Positions 13,600 to 24,236 of a stretch of DNA of 64,000 nucleotides are shown here, piece by piece. A program made the translations under genes and the position numbers. A model generated the notes under the pieces. The model was not told the origin of the DNA and did no database searches. It worked only from the letters and a program-made list of their open reading frames with translations. The stretch is from Diphasiastrum complanatum (lineage: Eukaryota; Streptophyta; Lycopodiopsida; Lycopodiales; Lycopodiaceae). The DNA lies in the NCBI GenBank assembly GCA_029204225.1, contig CM055093.1, positions 32,623,777 to 32,687,776 on the forward strand, read 5' to 3'. The first letter of the stretch is position 1. Each line of letters begins with the position of its first letter.

Positions 13600-16500
13600 A
13601 GAGCTTGTTCAACTCATATTGAATGGACTAAGCTTTGAATTTGACAATTTGGTTCAGGGATATGCAATTATGGGTAAGCTACCCATACTTGAAGAACTCC
13701 AAGGCACCCTCATGGCCGAGGAATCAAGAAGGAGCCAAATGCAAGAGAGGATGGATAGGCTTTCCATCCAAGGTGGAGATGACCAAGCTCTCTTCACCAA
13801 AGGCAAAGGCAAGTCCAAAGGCAAAGGATCAACATTCAAGAAGTCTACAAAGCTTGAGGATCAAGAAGGACCCCCAAAGGCATCTCCATCAACCACCAAA
13901 GTCAAGAAGGACAAATCAAAGGTGAAGTGCTACTATTGTAGCAAGATGGGGCATTATGCCTCGGAATGCTTCAAGAGGAAGCAAGATCAAAGCCAAGCCA
14001 ACATGAGCAAAGAGGAGGAGGAGGAGATTTCACATGAGGACTCTCTCATGATGTCCATATTTTCTTCAACAAGCTTCAAAGGAGAAGATCCTTGGTGGAT
14101 TGACTCGGGTGCTAGTTCACACATGACTAGTAAAAGGGAGTTTTTCTCTTCTCTCTTATCTTATGATGGACCTATAAAGTCTATCTATACAGCAAATGAT
14201 GAAGCTTGTAAGATTGAAGGAGTTGGTAGCATTCCCCTTTGCTTAGGATCTTCCAAAAAGATCAACATAGAAGGTGTTTTGTACATTCCTACAATAACAA
14301 AGAATCTACTAAGTGTTGGCCAAATGGTAGACAATGGTTTCAATGTTGACTTTGCTTCAAATGAATGTTTCATCAAGAAGAAGGGTAAGATAGTGGCTAA
14401 GGGCACTAGACTTGGCAAACTTTATAAGCTGGATGCATTTGTGGATACTAATGTTGTCATGTTGGCCGAGAAGAGCAAAATATCTACCTTTACTTTATGG
14501 CACAAAAGACTTGGACATGTCAACTCGGGTTCCATGGAGGCTATGATCAAGGAGGAGTATGCTTTAGGCCTACCAAGGTCTATTGGGAAGGAAGACAAGG
14601 TTTGTGAAGCTTGTGCCTTATCCAAGGCACATAAGAAGGTGTTTCCTAACTCCATCACAAAGTCATCTCATCCTCTTGAACTCATACACTCGGATGTGCA
14701 CATTGCTAGCACCAAATCTAATGGAGGTTCATCCATGTTTTTAACCTTCATTGATGACTACTCAAGATATTGTTGGGTGTTCTTACTTTCCTTCAAGTCT
14801 CAAGTATTTGATACTTTTGTAAAGTTCAAGTTGTTTGTGGAAAAGCATCATAATCATAGCATCAAGATTCTTAGAAGTGACAATGGTGGAGAATTCATCT
14901 CCAATGAGTTCAAGGCCTTTTGTGAGGAGGAAGGGATCAAGAAAGAGACTTCTTGTCCTTACACTCCTCAACAAAATGGAGTTGCTGAAAGAAGGAATAG
15001 AACATTATGTGAATGTTCTAAGGCTTTAAGATTAGATGCTTGTTTGCCCAAATCCTTTTGGGGTGAGTCTCTTGTATGTGCAAACTACTTGATGAATAGG
15101 GTGTCTTGCAAAGCAATTGAAGGCAAAACTCCTTATGAGATGTTGTATGGAAAGAAACCCAATCTTAATCACTTGAAAGTTTTTGGGTGTATATGTTATG
15201 TGCATGTGCCATTGGAAACAAGAACCAAGGAGGATCCATCTTCCACAAGAGGGATCATGCTTGGATATGCAAGCTCAAGCAAGGGCTACAAAGTCTATCT
15301 CCCATCCTTGAACAAATTTGTTGTTTCAAGGGATGTCATCTTTGATGAACATCATATGCATATGCTTGAAGAAGGCTCAAGTGCTCCATCAATCAAGAAG
15401 AAGATGGCCGAGGAGCAAGATCTTGGTTTTGAGGAGGAGCTCATGGAGGAGCAAGCACCAAACCCACCTATCACACCAAGGAGATCTTCAAGGGCAAAAG
15501 TGGAGCCATCAAGGCTCACATATCAAGGCAAAGGACAACAAGTTGAGGGTATCTCATCCACTTCTTATGATTTATCTAGTTTTGAAGAACCGTCTAATGT
15601 TGAAGATGCATTGAACTCCAAAGAATGGTATAAAGCTATGTTGGATGAGTATGATGCCTTGATTGAGAATGAAACTTGGTTGCTTGTTGAGAGACCTCAA
15701 AGGAATGTAATAGGATGCAAGTGGGTCTTCAAGCTTAAGTTGAATGCAAATGGGAGTGTTAACAAACATAAAGCAAGATTAGTTGCAAAAGGTTATGCTC
15801 AAGAGAGAGGGATAGACTATGAGGAAACTTTTGCACCCGTGGCCAAGATGGTCACAATAAGCCTAATCATTGCACTTGCATCACATTTTGGATGGATTCT
15901 ATGTCAAATGGATGTCTCTAATGCTTTCTTGAATGGTTTTTTGGAAGAGGATATCTATATGGAGCAGCCACAAGGGTTCATCAAGCATGGAATGGAGAAC
16001 AAAGTATGCCATCTCCAAAGAAGCATCTATGGCTTGAAGCAAGCCTCAAGATCTTGGAATTCAAGACTACATTGCTATCTTATTTCACTTTCTTTTGTTC
16101 AAAGTGAATATGATCCCACTCTTTACATTAAGTTTGATGATGTTGGTATTGTACTTTTACTCATTTATGTAGATGACATCATCATTAGTGGAAATAGTGT
16201 TGATGGTATTGAAAAAATCAAGATAGATCTATCCTTAGAGTTCAAGATGGTAGATCTAGGGTGTCTTCACTTCATCTTAGGCATAGAAGTACTTAGAGCG
16301 TCTGATTTTATCTTTATAAGTCAAGTAAACCATGCTCAAAGTCTTTTGAAGAAGTTTAAGATGGAAGTATGCAAAAGTGTTGACACACCAATGGAGCAAG
16401 ATGTAAAAGTGCCAAATGAAGATGATGAAAGATCCTTCATGGACATCACTTTGTTTAGGCAACTTATAGGTTCCTTAATGTGGATCACTATAACTAGACC

Positions 16501-17131
16501 AGATCTTAGCTTTAGTGTATGTAGGTTGAGCCAATCCATGCAAAAGCCATTGAATATCCATTGGAAAAAGGCTAAGAGGATTCTAAGATACATCTCGAGT
16601 ACATTGGATTTTGGGATTCTATATAGAGGAGATGTGATTAACCTTCATGCATTTAGTGATTCAGATTTTGCAGGGGACAAGAGGGATAGGAAATCAACAA
16701 GTGCCTATTCAACTTTCATAGGAGAAGGTGTGGTTTCATGGCTTTCAAAAAAGCAAGAAACTATATCTCTATCTTCAACCGAGGCCGAGTACAAAGCTTT
16801 GACAACCACTACAAAGGAGGTACTTTGGATAAAGAGATTATTGGTGGAACTAAAGATCATGGATTCAGAGGAGGCACCAATCATCTACAGTGACAATATA
16901 TCAGCCCAACACCTTGCATCTAACCCAATCTTCCATGCAAGATCTAAGCACATTGAGATATGCCATCACTTTGTGAGAGAAATGGTGCAAGCCAAGGAGA
17001 TTGCTTTGGAGCATGTTCCAAGCAATGAATGTGTAGCTGATCTACTTACTAAACCACTTCAAAAGACACCTTTTATGAAGTTCAGATCATCACTTGGAGT
17101 GATTAGTAAAGCAATGATTGAACCAAACTAG
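13580..17131 (+). CDS. Copia gag C-terminus and pol polyprotein
   Basis: A 1,183-codon open frame. Domains in order, with residues counted from 13580: rest of gag; CCHC zinc knuckle CYYCSKMGHYASEC near 117; aspartic protease WWIDSGASSHM near 172; pre-integrase LWHKRLGH near 307; integrase core with HSDV near 372, RSDNGGEF near 432 and NGVAERRNRT near 469; RT from about 695 with WVFKLKLN, QMDVSNAFLNG and the catalytic YVDD; RNase H from about 1013 with SDSDFAGD, SSTEAEYKA and ADLLTKPL near 1155. All catalytic motifs appear present. The frame ends 14 bases before the 3' LTR. The true start lies upstream in gag; the ATG at 13580 is only where this frame opens. Confidence 0.95.
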   Translation: MTLSKDEELVQLILNGLSFEFDNLVQGYAIMGKLPILEELQGTLMAEESRRSQMQERMDRLSIQGGDDQALFTKGKGKSKGKGSTFKKSTKLEDQEGPPKASPSTTKVKKDKSKVKCYYCSKMGHYASECFKRKQDQSQANMSKEEEEEISHEDSLMMSIFSSTSFKGEDPWWIDSGASSHMTSKREFFSSLLSYDGPIKSIYTANDEACKIEGVGSIPLCLGSSKKINIEGVLYIPTITKNLLSVGQMVDNGFNVDFASNECFIKKKGKIVAKGTRLGKLYKLDAFVDTNVVMLAEKSKISTFTLWHKRLGHVNSGSMEAMIKEEYALGLPRSIGKEDKVCEACALSKAHKKVFPNSITKSSHPLELIHSDVHIASTKSNGGSSMFLTFIDDYSRYCWVFLLSFKSQVFDTFVKFKLFVEKHHNHSIKILRSDNGGEFISNEFKAFCEEEGIKKETSCPYTPQQNGVAERRNRTLCECSKALRLDACLPKSFWGESLVCANYLMNRVSCKAIEGKTPYEMLYGKKPNLNHLKVFGCICYVHVPLETRTKEDPSSTRGIMLGYASSSKGYKVYLPSLNKFVVSRDVIFDEHHMHMLEEGSSAPSIKKKMAEEQDLGFEEELMEEQAPNPPITPRRSSRAKVEPSRLTYQGKGQQVEGISSTSYDLSSFEEPSNVEDALNSKEWYKAMLDEYDALIENETWLLVERPQRNVIGCKWVFKLKLNANGSVNKHKARLVAKGYAQERGIDYEETFAPVAKMVTISLIIALASHFGWILCQMDVSNAFLNGFLEEDIYMEQPQGFIKHGMENKVCHLQRSIYGLKQASRSWNSRLHCYLISLSFVQSEYDPTLYIKFDDVGIVLLLIYVDDIIISGNSVDGIEKIKIDLSLEFKMVDLGCLHFILGIEVLRASDFIFISQVNHAQSLLKKFKMEVCKSVDTPMEQDVKVPNEDDERSFMDITLFRQLIGSLMWITITRPDLSFSVCRLSQSMQKPLNIHWKKAKRILRYISSTLDFGILYRGDVINLHAFSDSDFAGDKRDRKSTSAYSTFIGEGVVSWLSKKQETISLSSTEAEYKALTTTTKEVLWIKRLLVELKIMDSEEAPIIYSDNISAQHLASNPIFHARSKHIEICHHFVREMVQAKEIALEHVPSNECVADLLTKPLQKTPFMKFRSSLGVISKAMIEPN

Positions 17132-17134
17132 ATA

Positions 17135-17145
17135 GTGAGGAGGAG
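17135..17145 (+). promoter_or_regulatory. Polypurine tract
   Basis: The purine-rich AGTGAGGAGGAG-like run immediately precedes the 3' LTR, the expected plus-strand priming site. Confidence 0.85.
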
Positions 17146-17828
17146 TGTTGAAAATTCACAATTCTAGCTTGACTAGTTTTGGTCATATGACTTGTAAATA
17201 GTTAGATGGTCATGATGTGGCTTGTCACACGTGCCAAATAGCATAGGATTCCATTCATAAGGATGTTCTCAAGTAGACCTAAGTGTTAGAACCTTTGGAA
17301 TGAGTCCAAATTATGCTTAGATACAAGGGAGAAAAAAATAGGAGCTATTTTTGGTAATTTTTGCATTGTTGAGGGATCTCCAAGATTCCAACCCTAACTT
17401 GGTAGGGATGAAAGATCCACCAAAATTAGCATTAGGGATAGGTTTAGGGCTACTCATACCTGCCCAAAACCGTGATGGATCATGTATATATAGGTGATGA
17501 TATCTCACCAAAATCAATCAAGCAATTTCATGTTTTTTCTCTCATAATGGTGCAATTGCTCTCTATGTTCATAATTGTTTGAGTACTTGTGATTACTAAT
17601 GATCATAGGATTGAATGTAGGTCTGGTGTACAGTACTCAGACTGTGGGAGGCCGTACTTTCACACGTGTGAAGCCTTCTTCGAGGATTTGGGCCATTTAG
17701 TGAGGTTCAAGCATAGATTTTTGATGGATTTTGATGGTTCAACTTGTGCTAATCTTATGAAATCATAATCTATTGTTTCCCTCATCATTTCAAGTGTTTT
17801 AGGATCCTTATTTGCTGTAATTTTTACA
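17146..17828 (+). repeat. 3' LTR of Copia copy 1
   Basis: A 683-base LTR, almost identical to 11670-12350. TATA-like run at 17485-17492. The terminal TTTTTACA is followed by the TTTAG duplication. Confidence 0.96.
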
Positions 17829-17833
17829 TTTAG
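17829..17833. repeat. Target-site duplication TTTAG, right
   Basis: Identical to 11665-11669; five bases is the normal Copia duplication length. Confidence 0.95.
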
Positions 17834-19203
17834 AACAAAGTTTTATGTGGATGGCATGATTGCAAAGCATAAGCCACGCCTAGTAGTAAAGGGCTATGAG
17901 CAAAGTAAGGGAATTGACTATGAAGAGACATTTGCTCCAGTGGCTAAGTGGACTACACTGCGCCTTATCATTGCCTTAGCATCTCATTTTGGGTGGAAGA
18001 TATATGAAATGGATGTAAAATCTGCATTCTTGAATAGTGACTTGGAGGAGGAAGTATACATGCTCCAACCACAAGGCTTCATTGCGAAGGGACAGGAACA
18101 TAAGGTATGCAAGCTACGCAAAGCACTCTATGGTATCAAGCAAGCCGCATGCATGGTATGGACAAATTGATCATTACTTTCTCTCTCATGAGTTTATAGA
18201 ACAACTTCAAATCCAAATCTTTATGTTCTTGTAAAGGATGATAACATTGCCTTGATTGTGCTTTATGTTGATGACATAATTATCACGGGCAATGACGAGA
18301 ATCTCATCCATTCTATTAAAGCCAACTTGTGCAAGCAATTTGAGATGACAAATTTAGATCTTATGCATTATTGCTTGGGAGTCGAAGTATGGCAAAATGG
18401 CAATGACATCAAGCTATGTCAAAGTAAGTATGTTCGCGAGATACTAGAGAGATTCTGCATGACAGAGTGCAAGCCTTCCATCACTCCATGCGAAGCTGGT
18501 AAGAAGCTGTCTCGTGTTGATGATAGTGGTCAAGTTGATGCTCCATTGTTTTGTCAACTAGTTGGAAGTTTGATTTATCTCACGACTACTCATCCTGATA
18601 TTTGCTATGTTGTAAGCTTGATTAGTCAATCTATGTCTTCACCTACTTTGGATCATTGGAAAGTAGTGAAAAGGATTTTGAGGTATGTGAAAGACACACC
18701 TAACCTTGTCTTGGTTTATAAGAAGCAAAGCGATTTGCCTAGTTTGCAAGGCTATGTTGATGCTGATTGGGTTGGCAATGTAAATGATAGAAAGTCAACT
18801 ACAGGGTATGCTTTCAATTTTGGAAGTGGTGGTTTTTCATGGTCTAGTAAGACGTAGGATACTATTTCTCTTTCTTCTATAGAAGCTGAGTATAAAACGC
18901 AAAGTTATGCTACTCAAGAAGCAATTTGGCTACATAAGTTGTTGAGTGAGATTGGCATGAAGCAAACACATCCTACTGTTATTTCTTGTGATAGCCAAAG
19001 CAGAATACAGTCCTATCTTTCACGCGAGAACAAAACATATTGAAGTGAAATATCACTTTGTGAGTGAAAAACTACAATCTGAGGATATAAGTATCGCACA
19101 TTGTTCTACGACATTGCAACTTGGTGATGTACTAACAAAGGCTCTAAATAAGGACAAATTTGAAACTTTTAGAGCTAAACTTGGAATGGAAGCAATTATG
19201 TAA
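17829..19203 (+). pseudogene. Old Copia RT and RNase H, right part
   Basis: Continuation of the Copia pol begun at 11594. It shows KFYVDGMIAKHKPRLVVKGY, ETFAPVAKWTTLRLI, EMDVKSAFLNSDL, a frameshift near 18160, then YVDDIIITGN near 18270, VGSLIYLTTTHPDI, DADWVGNVNDRKSTTGY near 18765 and RNase H to GDVLTKAL near 19120. A stop replaces a Gln codon after SSKT at 18855, and another frameshift lies near 19000. The catalytic motif remains but the frame is broken. It predates the nested element at 11670-17828. Coding similarity ends at the stop at 19201-19203. Confidence 0.92.
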
Positions 19204-19301
19204 AAAGTCTTTTTTAAATGCTTGTTGATACTATCATGGAGGTATGTTCCATGAATAGTGTAGACTTTCAATCAAGTGAAATGTTGATTATTGAGGGAGA
19301 G

Positions 19302-19558
19302 AGTTAAAATAGCAATAATCAACACGTAAGTTATTTCATGGGTACTTTCTAAGTTCGACGACATTACATGTGCTTAACTCTAGATTTATCGGGCCGATTC
19401 TTTTACGAGCCCATGTTGAGATCTTAAGAAACTTTTCTTTGTACTTGTGGATTATTGTGAATATTGTGTGAGAGCAATTTTATTATGTCTCGTCTTGAAT
19501 CACTTGATGGTGTGTTGTGGTGATTGATTCGATCAAGTTTTAAATTGTTTTGTCAACA
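19302..19558 (+). repeat. Possible 3' LTR of the old Copia element
   Basis: A purine-rich run (GAGGGAGAGAG, 19293-19303) follows the RNase H stop by about 90 bases. The next 250 bases end in TTTTGTCAACA, an LTR-like end. No partner LTR is in the window, so the boundaries are estimates. Confidence 0.35.
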
Positions 19559-20631
19559 ATAGGTACTCAGGTGCATAAGCTTGGAGGGCTCGATGGAAAT
19601 CCACTAAAATATTCCAATTACAATATTGATAAATGATAGGCCATTTGGGAGTATGGATGGTGATTTTATCCATAGGCACTCCATATTATTCCCATTTATT
19701 ACTATGAAGAATTATCAGATCACTAAGGCCCAATATCTCCCTTTGATCTTTGGTTATGAATGACAATACATCTAGCACCATTGACAATGTAGAATACATA
19801 ACATCTACTACACATAAGTGATGAACTCAACAAGTTCTTGATCAAACATCAAATATATGATAGAATGAAGTTGTTGTCCATAGAACCCTCATATAGATGG
19901 CCCACAGACCCCTCCAATCCACTATGGAGTTCCATGCTCATCCAATGAGAGAGAGAGAAGCCTAGGGGAGTTAAAGAATCTCCAAGAGCCTCCATAGGCT
20001 TATGGAAGGTCAAGAGACTCCTTCCATAACCTATGACTCTTTGAATGCATTTCTTGTGGGAGTGGAAACTCATTGGACCCATTGGAAGTGCGCCCTTCCA
20101 CTAGGTCCCAATGCCCAAGTTGTGCATGTATACTTTGGTCCTACACCAATTAAGTGATGGTTCAAGGTTGAGGCCCAAGGTTGGAAAATAGTCATCCAAT
20201 GACTTTCTAACACCTCACTAGGTTCCATATCTCCATCCAAGGCATAGACACCTACCTGCCCTTAACCAAGGACACTAGTACCTTAATCTAAGACAGCTAC
20301 CCTTCATCCTAAAGGTACCCTTTATCCAAGGGTCACGTGACTCCATACCTCCGACCAAGGTATAGTCACTTACCTGCCCTTATCCGAAGGCACATACCCT
20401 TAATCCTAAGGGTACCTTGCCATTAGCCCCCAACACTAAATGGACTAATAGGGGTCTGAAGTACTGCTAGTTACATAGGTATGTAACACTGACGATCTTC
20501 ATACAACTAGCATACATCACCCAACATAATATGGGTGATTACATGGTCTCTTATTGAAAGATTTATGAAGGACAATGCTTTTTGTGCCTTCTTGTCAAAG
20601 GCCCTCATGTCACCTGGAGTAGTATTAGGCC
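19559..20631. other. Unassigned, imperfect direct repeats
   Basis: No gene is recognised. An imperfect duplication with period about 117 occurs near 20244-20430, each unit containing an ACCTGCCCTTA core. Confidence 0.4.
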
Positions 20632-20830
20632 TTACTTCAATCCACAACAATGTCCTATCATTTTGAACTTCCAGATGTTGTAGTTGGAAGCCCCATCCAA
20701 CTTGCTTGCATCGCTCAAAATTGCCTCATTGATGTTGGCCAAATCCAAAATGCTTGAAACTGCACTGTAGGCTATAAAGTGTATGCCGAGACCAACCATG
20801 ATGTCAGAAATAAAAAATAATGACATGCAA
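20632..20830 (-). pseudogene. Copia-like gag N-terminal fragment
   Basis: The minus-strand frame contains SKLDGASNYNIWKFKM, the conserved gag start motif of plant Copia and related elements. Nothing downstream of it is recognisable, so it is a short relic. Confidence 0.55.
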
Positions 20831-21309
20831 TATTTAGCCTACTAGGCCAACTGCGGCTTTTTCGCCAAATTGGAAGCGAAATCGATTTTGCCCTCCGAAA
20901 TGTTCCCCGAAACCAACTACTTGCCCAATAGAATGGTGAGACATGCTCTGAACACTTTCTCCATGGCAATCACTCTGTTTTGATGTACTATACTTGCAGA
21001 TATAGTTAGGGTGCCTTCGTTTCGAGGCTATAGCCCTTTGTTTGGCCAAAATAGACTAAAGGATGTGAAAATAGGGACTTTTTAAGTTTTTGAACTACAA
21101 CTTCAGCCTGAAGAAATGTGGCTTTCAAAACGATTTTCAATAGTCGGCCCTTTCAATGGATTTCCATATGAAATGTTTTAATGAAAATTCTTCATATATG
21201 GCCTTCAAAACTTCAGGGCCCTTTCAAAGTCCATCATCACTATCGACGTAGATCCAACGGCCCCAACAACAAGTGATCTATGTCGTTGATCGGATTTTAA
21301 CTTCAATAG

Positions 21310-22194
21310 ATGATTGTCAATGATACCGCGTGCCGCACCCTGCCCTTCCAAATGCTACTCACTTGGAGACACAATGATCTCCATCACCTTCGTTGTGCAG
21401 TCGCTCAGGTGTTGGAAGCTGGACCACAAATCTCAGTACCAGTCATGCTGCAATTCTCCCCTTCGCACCAAACTGAAATACTAATGGATACAGGGCTGGA
21501 TGCGGGCATTGACCAGGGCGGAGCTCCCAAAATAGAAGAACAACCGCCAGTTGTACAGGTAGTGCCAGTGGGTCCATCCTCATCAAGGACCACACTGTTA
21601 TTCAGAAGGCCCATCAGCGTCGAGGACCAAATTCAGAGTTTCTTATCGCAACATCCTCATGAGTCCTCGCGTGGTGTTCAAGACCTCGGAGATAGAGGCG
21701 GCAAAGAAGTGGACAAAATACCTGCATTGGAAGAGCAGCCGACATGGAGAGTTATTGTTTTTGAGAAAACTCCGGAATCAATCAGAAGTTATGTGGCCAA
21801 CCCTTGCCAATTGCGGGTAGATCCCTATTATGTGCCATTGCCGAGAAGAAATAAATGGAAGGATTTGGGGTTGGCTATGGACAAAATCACAATCCATATG
21901 CCCAGTTGGCCAATTATCCATCAGCCATATCAGTGGACGATCTTAGTGGATTTCCACCGGGCCTTACAAGCATACCAACGGGAGTATATCCACTTTCCCT
22001 ATCCGACAGTGCGACAATCGACAATGTTTGCAAAGGATTTAACTCTGTTGGCATCAGTGGCAACCAGATGGGATGATTGTCTTCCTCCTCTAGCATTCGA
22101 TCCAAATAAGCCAACGGCCTCAGAGAGTATCAAAGATCAGTTGTCGGTTGCTCATTTATATTTTCGTGCAGCAATGATGGGAGGCTCTTGGTAA
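21310..22194 (+). CDS. Unrecognised 294-codon reading frame, probably TE-derived
   Basis: An uninterrupted frame from the ATG at 21310. The protein is Pro- and Gln-rich in its first half (EEQPPVVQVVPVGPSSS near residue 80) and more hydrophobic afterwards, with FHRALQAYQREYIHFPYPTV near residue 225. No zinc knuckle, protease or polymerase motif is visible. Similar-looking sequence may continue after a frameshift at about 22190 to 22310. An LTR-like region with a primer-binding site lies directly downstream, so it may be a gag or accessory frame of an uncharacterised retroelement. It could also be a diverged host exon. I do not recognise the family. Confidence 0.4.
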   Translation: MIVNDTACRTLPFQMLLTWRHNDLHHLRCAVAQVLEAGPQISVPVMLQFSPSHQTEILMDTGLDAGIDQGGAPKIEEQPPVVQVVPVGPSSSRTTLLFRRPISVEDQIQSFLSQHPHESSRGVQDLGDRGGKEVDKIPALEEQPTWRVIVFEKTPESIRSYVANPCQLRVDPYYVPLPRRNKWKDLGLAMDKITIHMPSWPIIHQPYQWTILVDFHRALQAYQREYIHFPYPTVRQSTMFAKDLTLLASVATRWDDCLPPLAFDPNKPTASESIKDQLSVAHLYFRAAMMGGSW

Positions 22195-22339
22195 TCTCGC
22201 TTCACATCATGGACAACCTCAAAGTGGATTGCAGGACCCCATCGTTGTTTTCTGCCACAATTTGGATTTTAATACTGCTCGACTCGACTTTATGGAGGTG
22301 GTGTAGTACCCTTTAATAAAGATTCGTCGAGAAGCCAAT

Positions 22340-22820
22340 AAAAGTGTTATGGCCATATTCAGTCAAGGACCTGGAATAGTCCTAATATGGTAGACCGGCC
22401 CTCCAGTACTCGAGATTATTGTTCACGCCGAGATTTAATTCCATGTTGAGGCCTGTTTGTGACTAATTATCTCGACAGGACCCAAACACTCTAATTGAGA
22501 CATATGGATTATTGCTTGCCTGTGTGACGGATATAGGCAGGAGGACTGCATGAAGAGGTGTGATCTATTTATAGTTGACCTGCATGGGGATTGCATAGTT
22601 ACATGCACATGACTCTTCTCTCTATATAATGAGGTGGAGATTCTCTCGTCGACATATTGGGTTAGGTTACCAGTTTCTCTCTTCTCCTCTTGCTTCACAT
22701 GGCATGGCTTGGGGACTAGATCCATGTTTGATCTAGGATTGGTTGGGCGGTTTGGCTCCAAGTCTTTCTTATTGTGTTCTCCTATCCTCATCTTAGGGGC
22801 AATCCTTGAGGGTCTTTACA
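22340..22820 (+). repeat. LTR ending at a primer-binding site, start uncertain
   Basis: The sequence ends in GGTCTTTACA and is followed by TTGGTATCAGAGCC. A TATA-like TATATAAT lies near 22623. The left boundary near 22340 is a guess; no second copy is seen in the window. Confidence 0.5.
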
Positions 22821-22821
22821 T

Positions 22822-22834
22822 TGGTATCAGAGCC
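22822..22834 (+). promoter_or_regulatory. Primer-binding site, initiator tRNA-Met type
   Basis: TGGTATCAGAGCC, identical to the site of Copia copy 1. Downstream sequence (22850-23400) has no recognisable gag, so the element body is lost or unrecognised. Confidence 0.75.
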
Positions 22835-23539
22835 CGACTAAGATTTGGTCTTGGATAGGATGGAAACAAGCCTACATCAATTTGGAAGTTGAAGCGCTTG
22901 GATTTACATCCAAGGTTGGAGTGATGTTTTGTTCTCATAGGAATTATGGAGTTGGATTCACAAATTCTGGATAAGTAGCATATTTTTCGAAATTACGGTA
23001 GAGTGCAGAATTTTTTTTTTGGGTAAAAGATGCTGCGAATTTGTGGAATCTACATGTAATTTCATGATTTTCTTGAGGGAATTTTCCAATTGGTGTTCAA
23101 GAATTTGTAATGGTTGATTTAGTTACCGATTTCAATGCTAGATTTCGCTCAATTAAGTTTTGAATGGCATGCATCAGTCCACAAGTGTGCTGAATCATGT
23201 TGTTTTGTTCAAGTTCATAGATAATTGATTGTAAAATTAGTACGTCCAGTTTTGTATGGACTAGTTTGAACATAAACGTTTGATTCCTGTTGAAGCATGG
23301 AGAGGTTATGGATTTCTTGGTAAATCTATAAATCTGCATGTTGAGTACATTTGGTGGAGTTGTAGTATTTCTAATACTTGATTTTAACATGAAAGAAAGC
23401 TGTGAAAGTTAGTTTACATCAATCATCTTGTGGGAAATAAAGTTCCTAACAGATTTTTTCTGTTACCTGCAAGTTTTTCTCATTAAATCCAAAAAAAAAA
23501 TAAACAGTCCCAAAAAAACAAGAACTCACACTGAAGATG
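22835..23539. other. No gene seen
   Basis: AT-rich sequence before the presumed promoter and 5' region of the LUL gene; short open frames only. Confidence 0.4.
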
Positions 23540-24236
23540 CAGGTCCTACCAACACCCCCCCCCCCCCCCCTAAGGCCCAAAGTGGGGTAGGCCATAACGG
23601 TTTCCTACCTGCCTCCTCCCCTCCTCCTCCTCCTTTTTCTTCTTCGTCTTCTTCTTTAACCCTAGGCAGTGAAGCATCTCTTCTCCTTCCATGGCAGGCG
23701 GTCGGCGAGGATCGGCAGAGGGTGGTGGTGCTGTCCAGTAGCAATAGCAGGCGGCTGAGGTTGTGGCATGATCAAATCCCTGGCTGGATTGGGGCTTCTT
23801 GTTTCATCAACCAGATCCAAGCAAGAGCAGGGTCTTTAGGGCGAATGTGTTAGGGAATAGACGATTTTCTGATATCTGAATGATGTGACAGCTTCTGAAG
23901 GTTCTTTTGTCAGCATTTTTGTCCTGATTGAAACAATTGCTTATGTACTGCGATATTGGATGTTATTACATGAATGAGTGTTGGTTAAGTGAGTTGATGA
24001 AGCGTCTGCTCTAGGGTTTGCCATCACCGTGGCTGAGAACAAAAACACCAAGACTTATGGAAAGAAGCGTGCAATTTGAAGAATGCTACTGCCTTTCACA
24101 GCTCGGAGATTTGAGTGATCGCAAGTTGATTGTATGAGGAGCCATTTTCATGTATGTTTGTGATAAGAATTCAAGTGTGTGTGAGCAATTCCAGCTTGAC
24201 CTTTAGGGTTTGGAAGAATCAGGAGGGGGTTGTTCC
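23540..24236 (+). promoter_or_regulatory. Presumed promoter and 5' UTR of the LUL gene
   Basis: Contains a C homopolymer of about 18 bases near 23555 and a CT-rich stretch (about 23610-23660), common in plant 5' leaders. An in-frame TAG at 24204-24206 closes the frame 31 bases upstream of the ATG. The transcription start and any leader intron cannot be placed from sequence alone. Confidence 0.45.

Larger units (their letters stand above)
11670..17828 (+). mobile_element. Nearly intact Copia LTR retrotransposon, copy 1
   Basis: A 6.16 kb element with 5' LTR (11670-12350), initiator-tRNA-Met primer-binding site, about 0.8 kb leader, gag-pol of roughly 1,320 codons interrupted by one single-base frameshift, purine tract and 3' LTR (17146-17828). 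It is flanked by a perfect TTTAG duplication. By eye the LTRs differ by about seven substitutions and two short indels in 680 bases, so it is a fairly recent insertion. It sits inside an older Copia RT gene. A second copy of the same family lies inverted at 54506-60613 and is considerably more damaged. Confidence 0.96.

Noticed and set aside
13654-16593. Minus-strand and alternate-frame open readings inside Copia copy 1
   Set aside because: They are shadows of the gag-pol frame, and their counterparts recur in copy 2.
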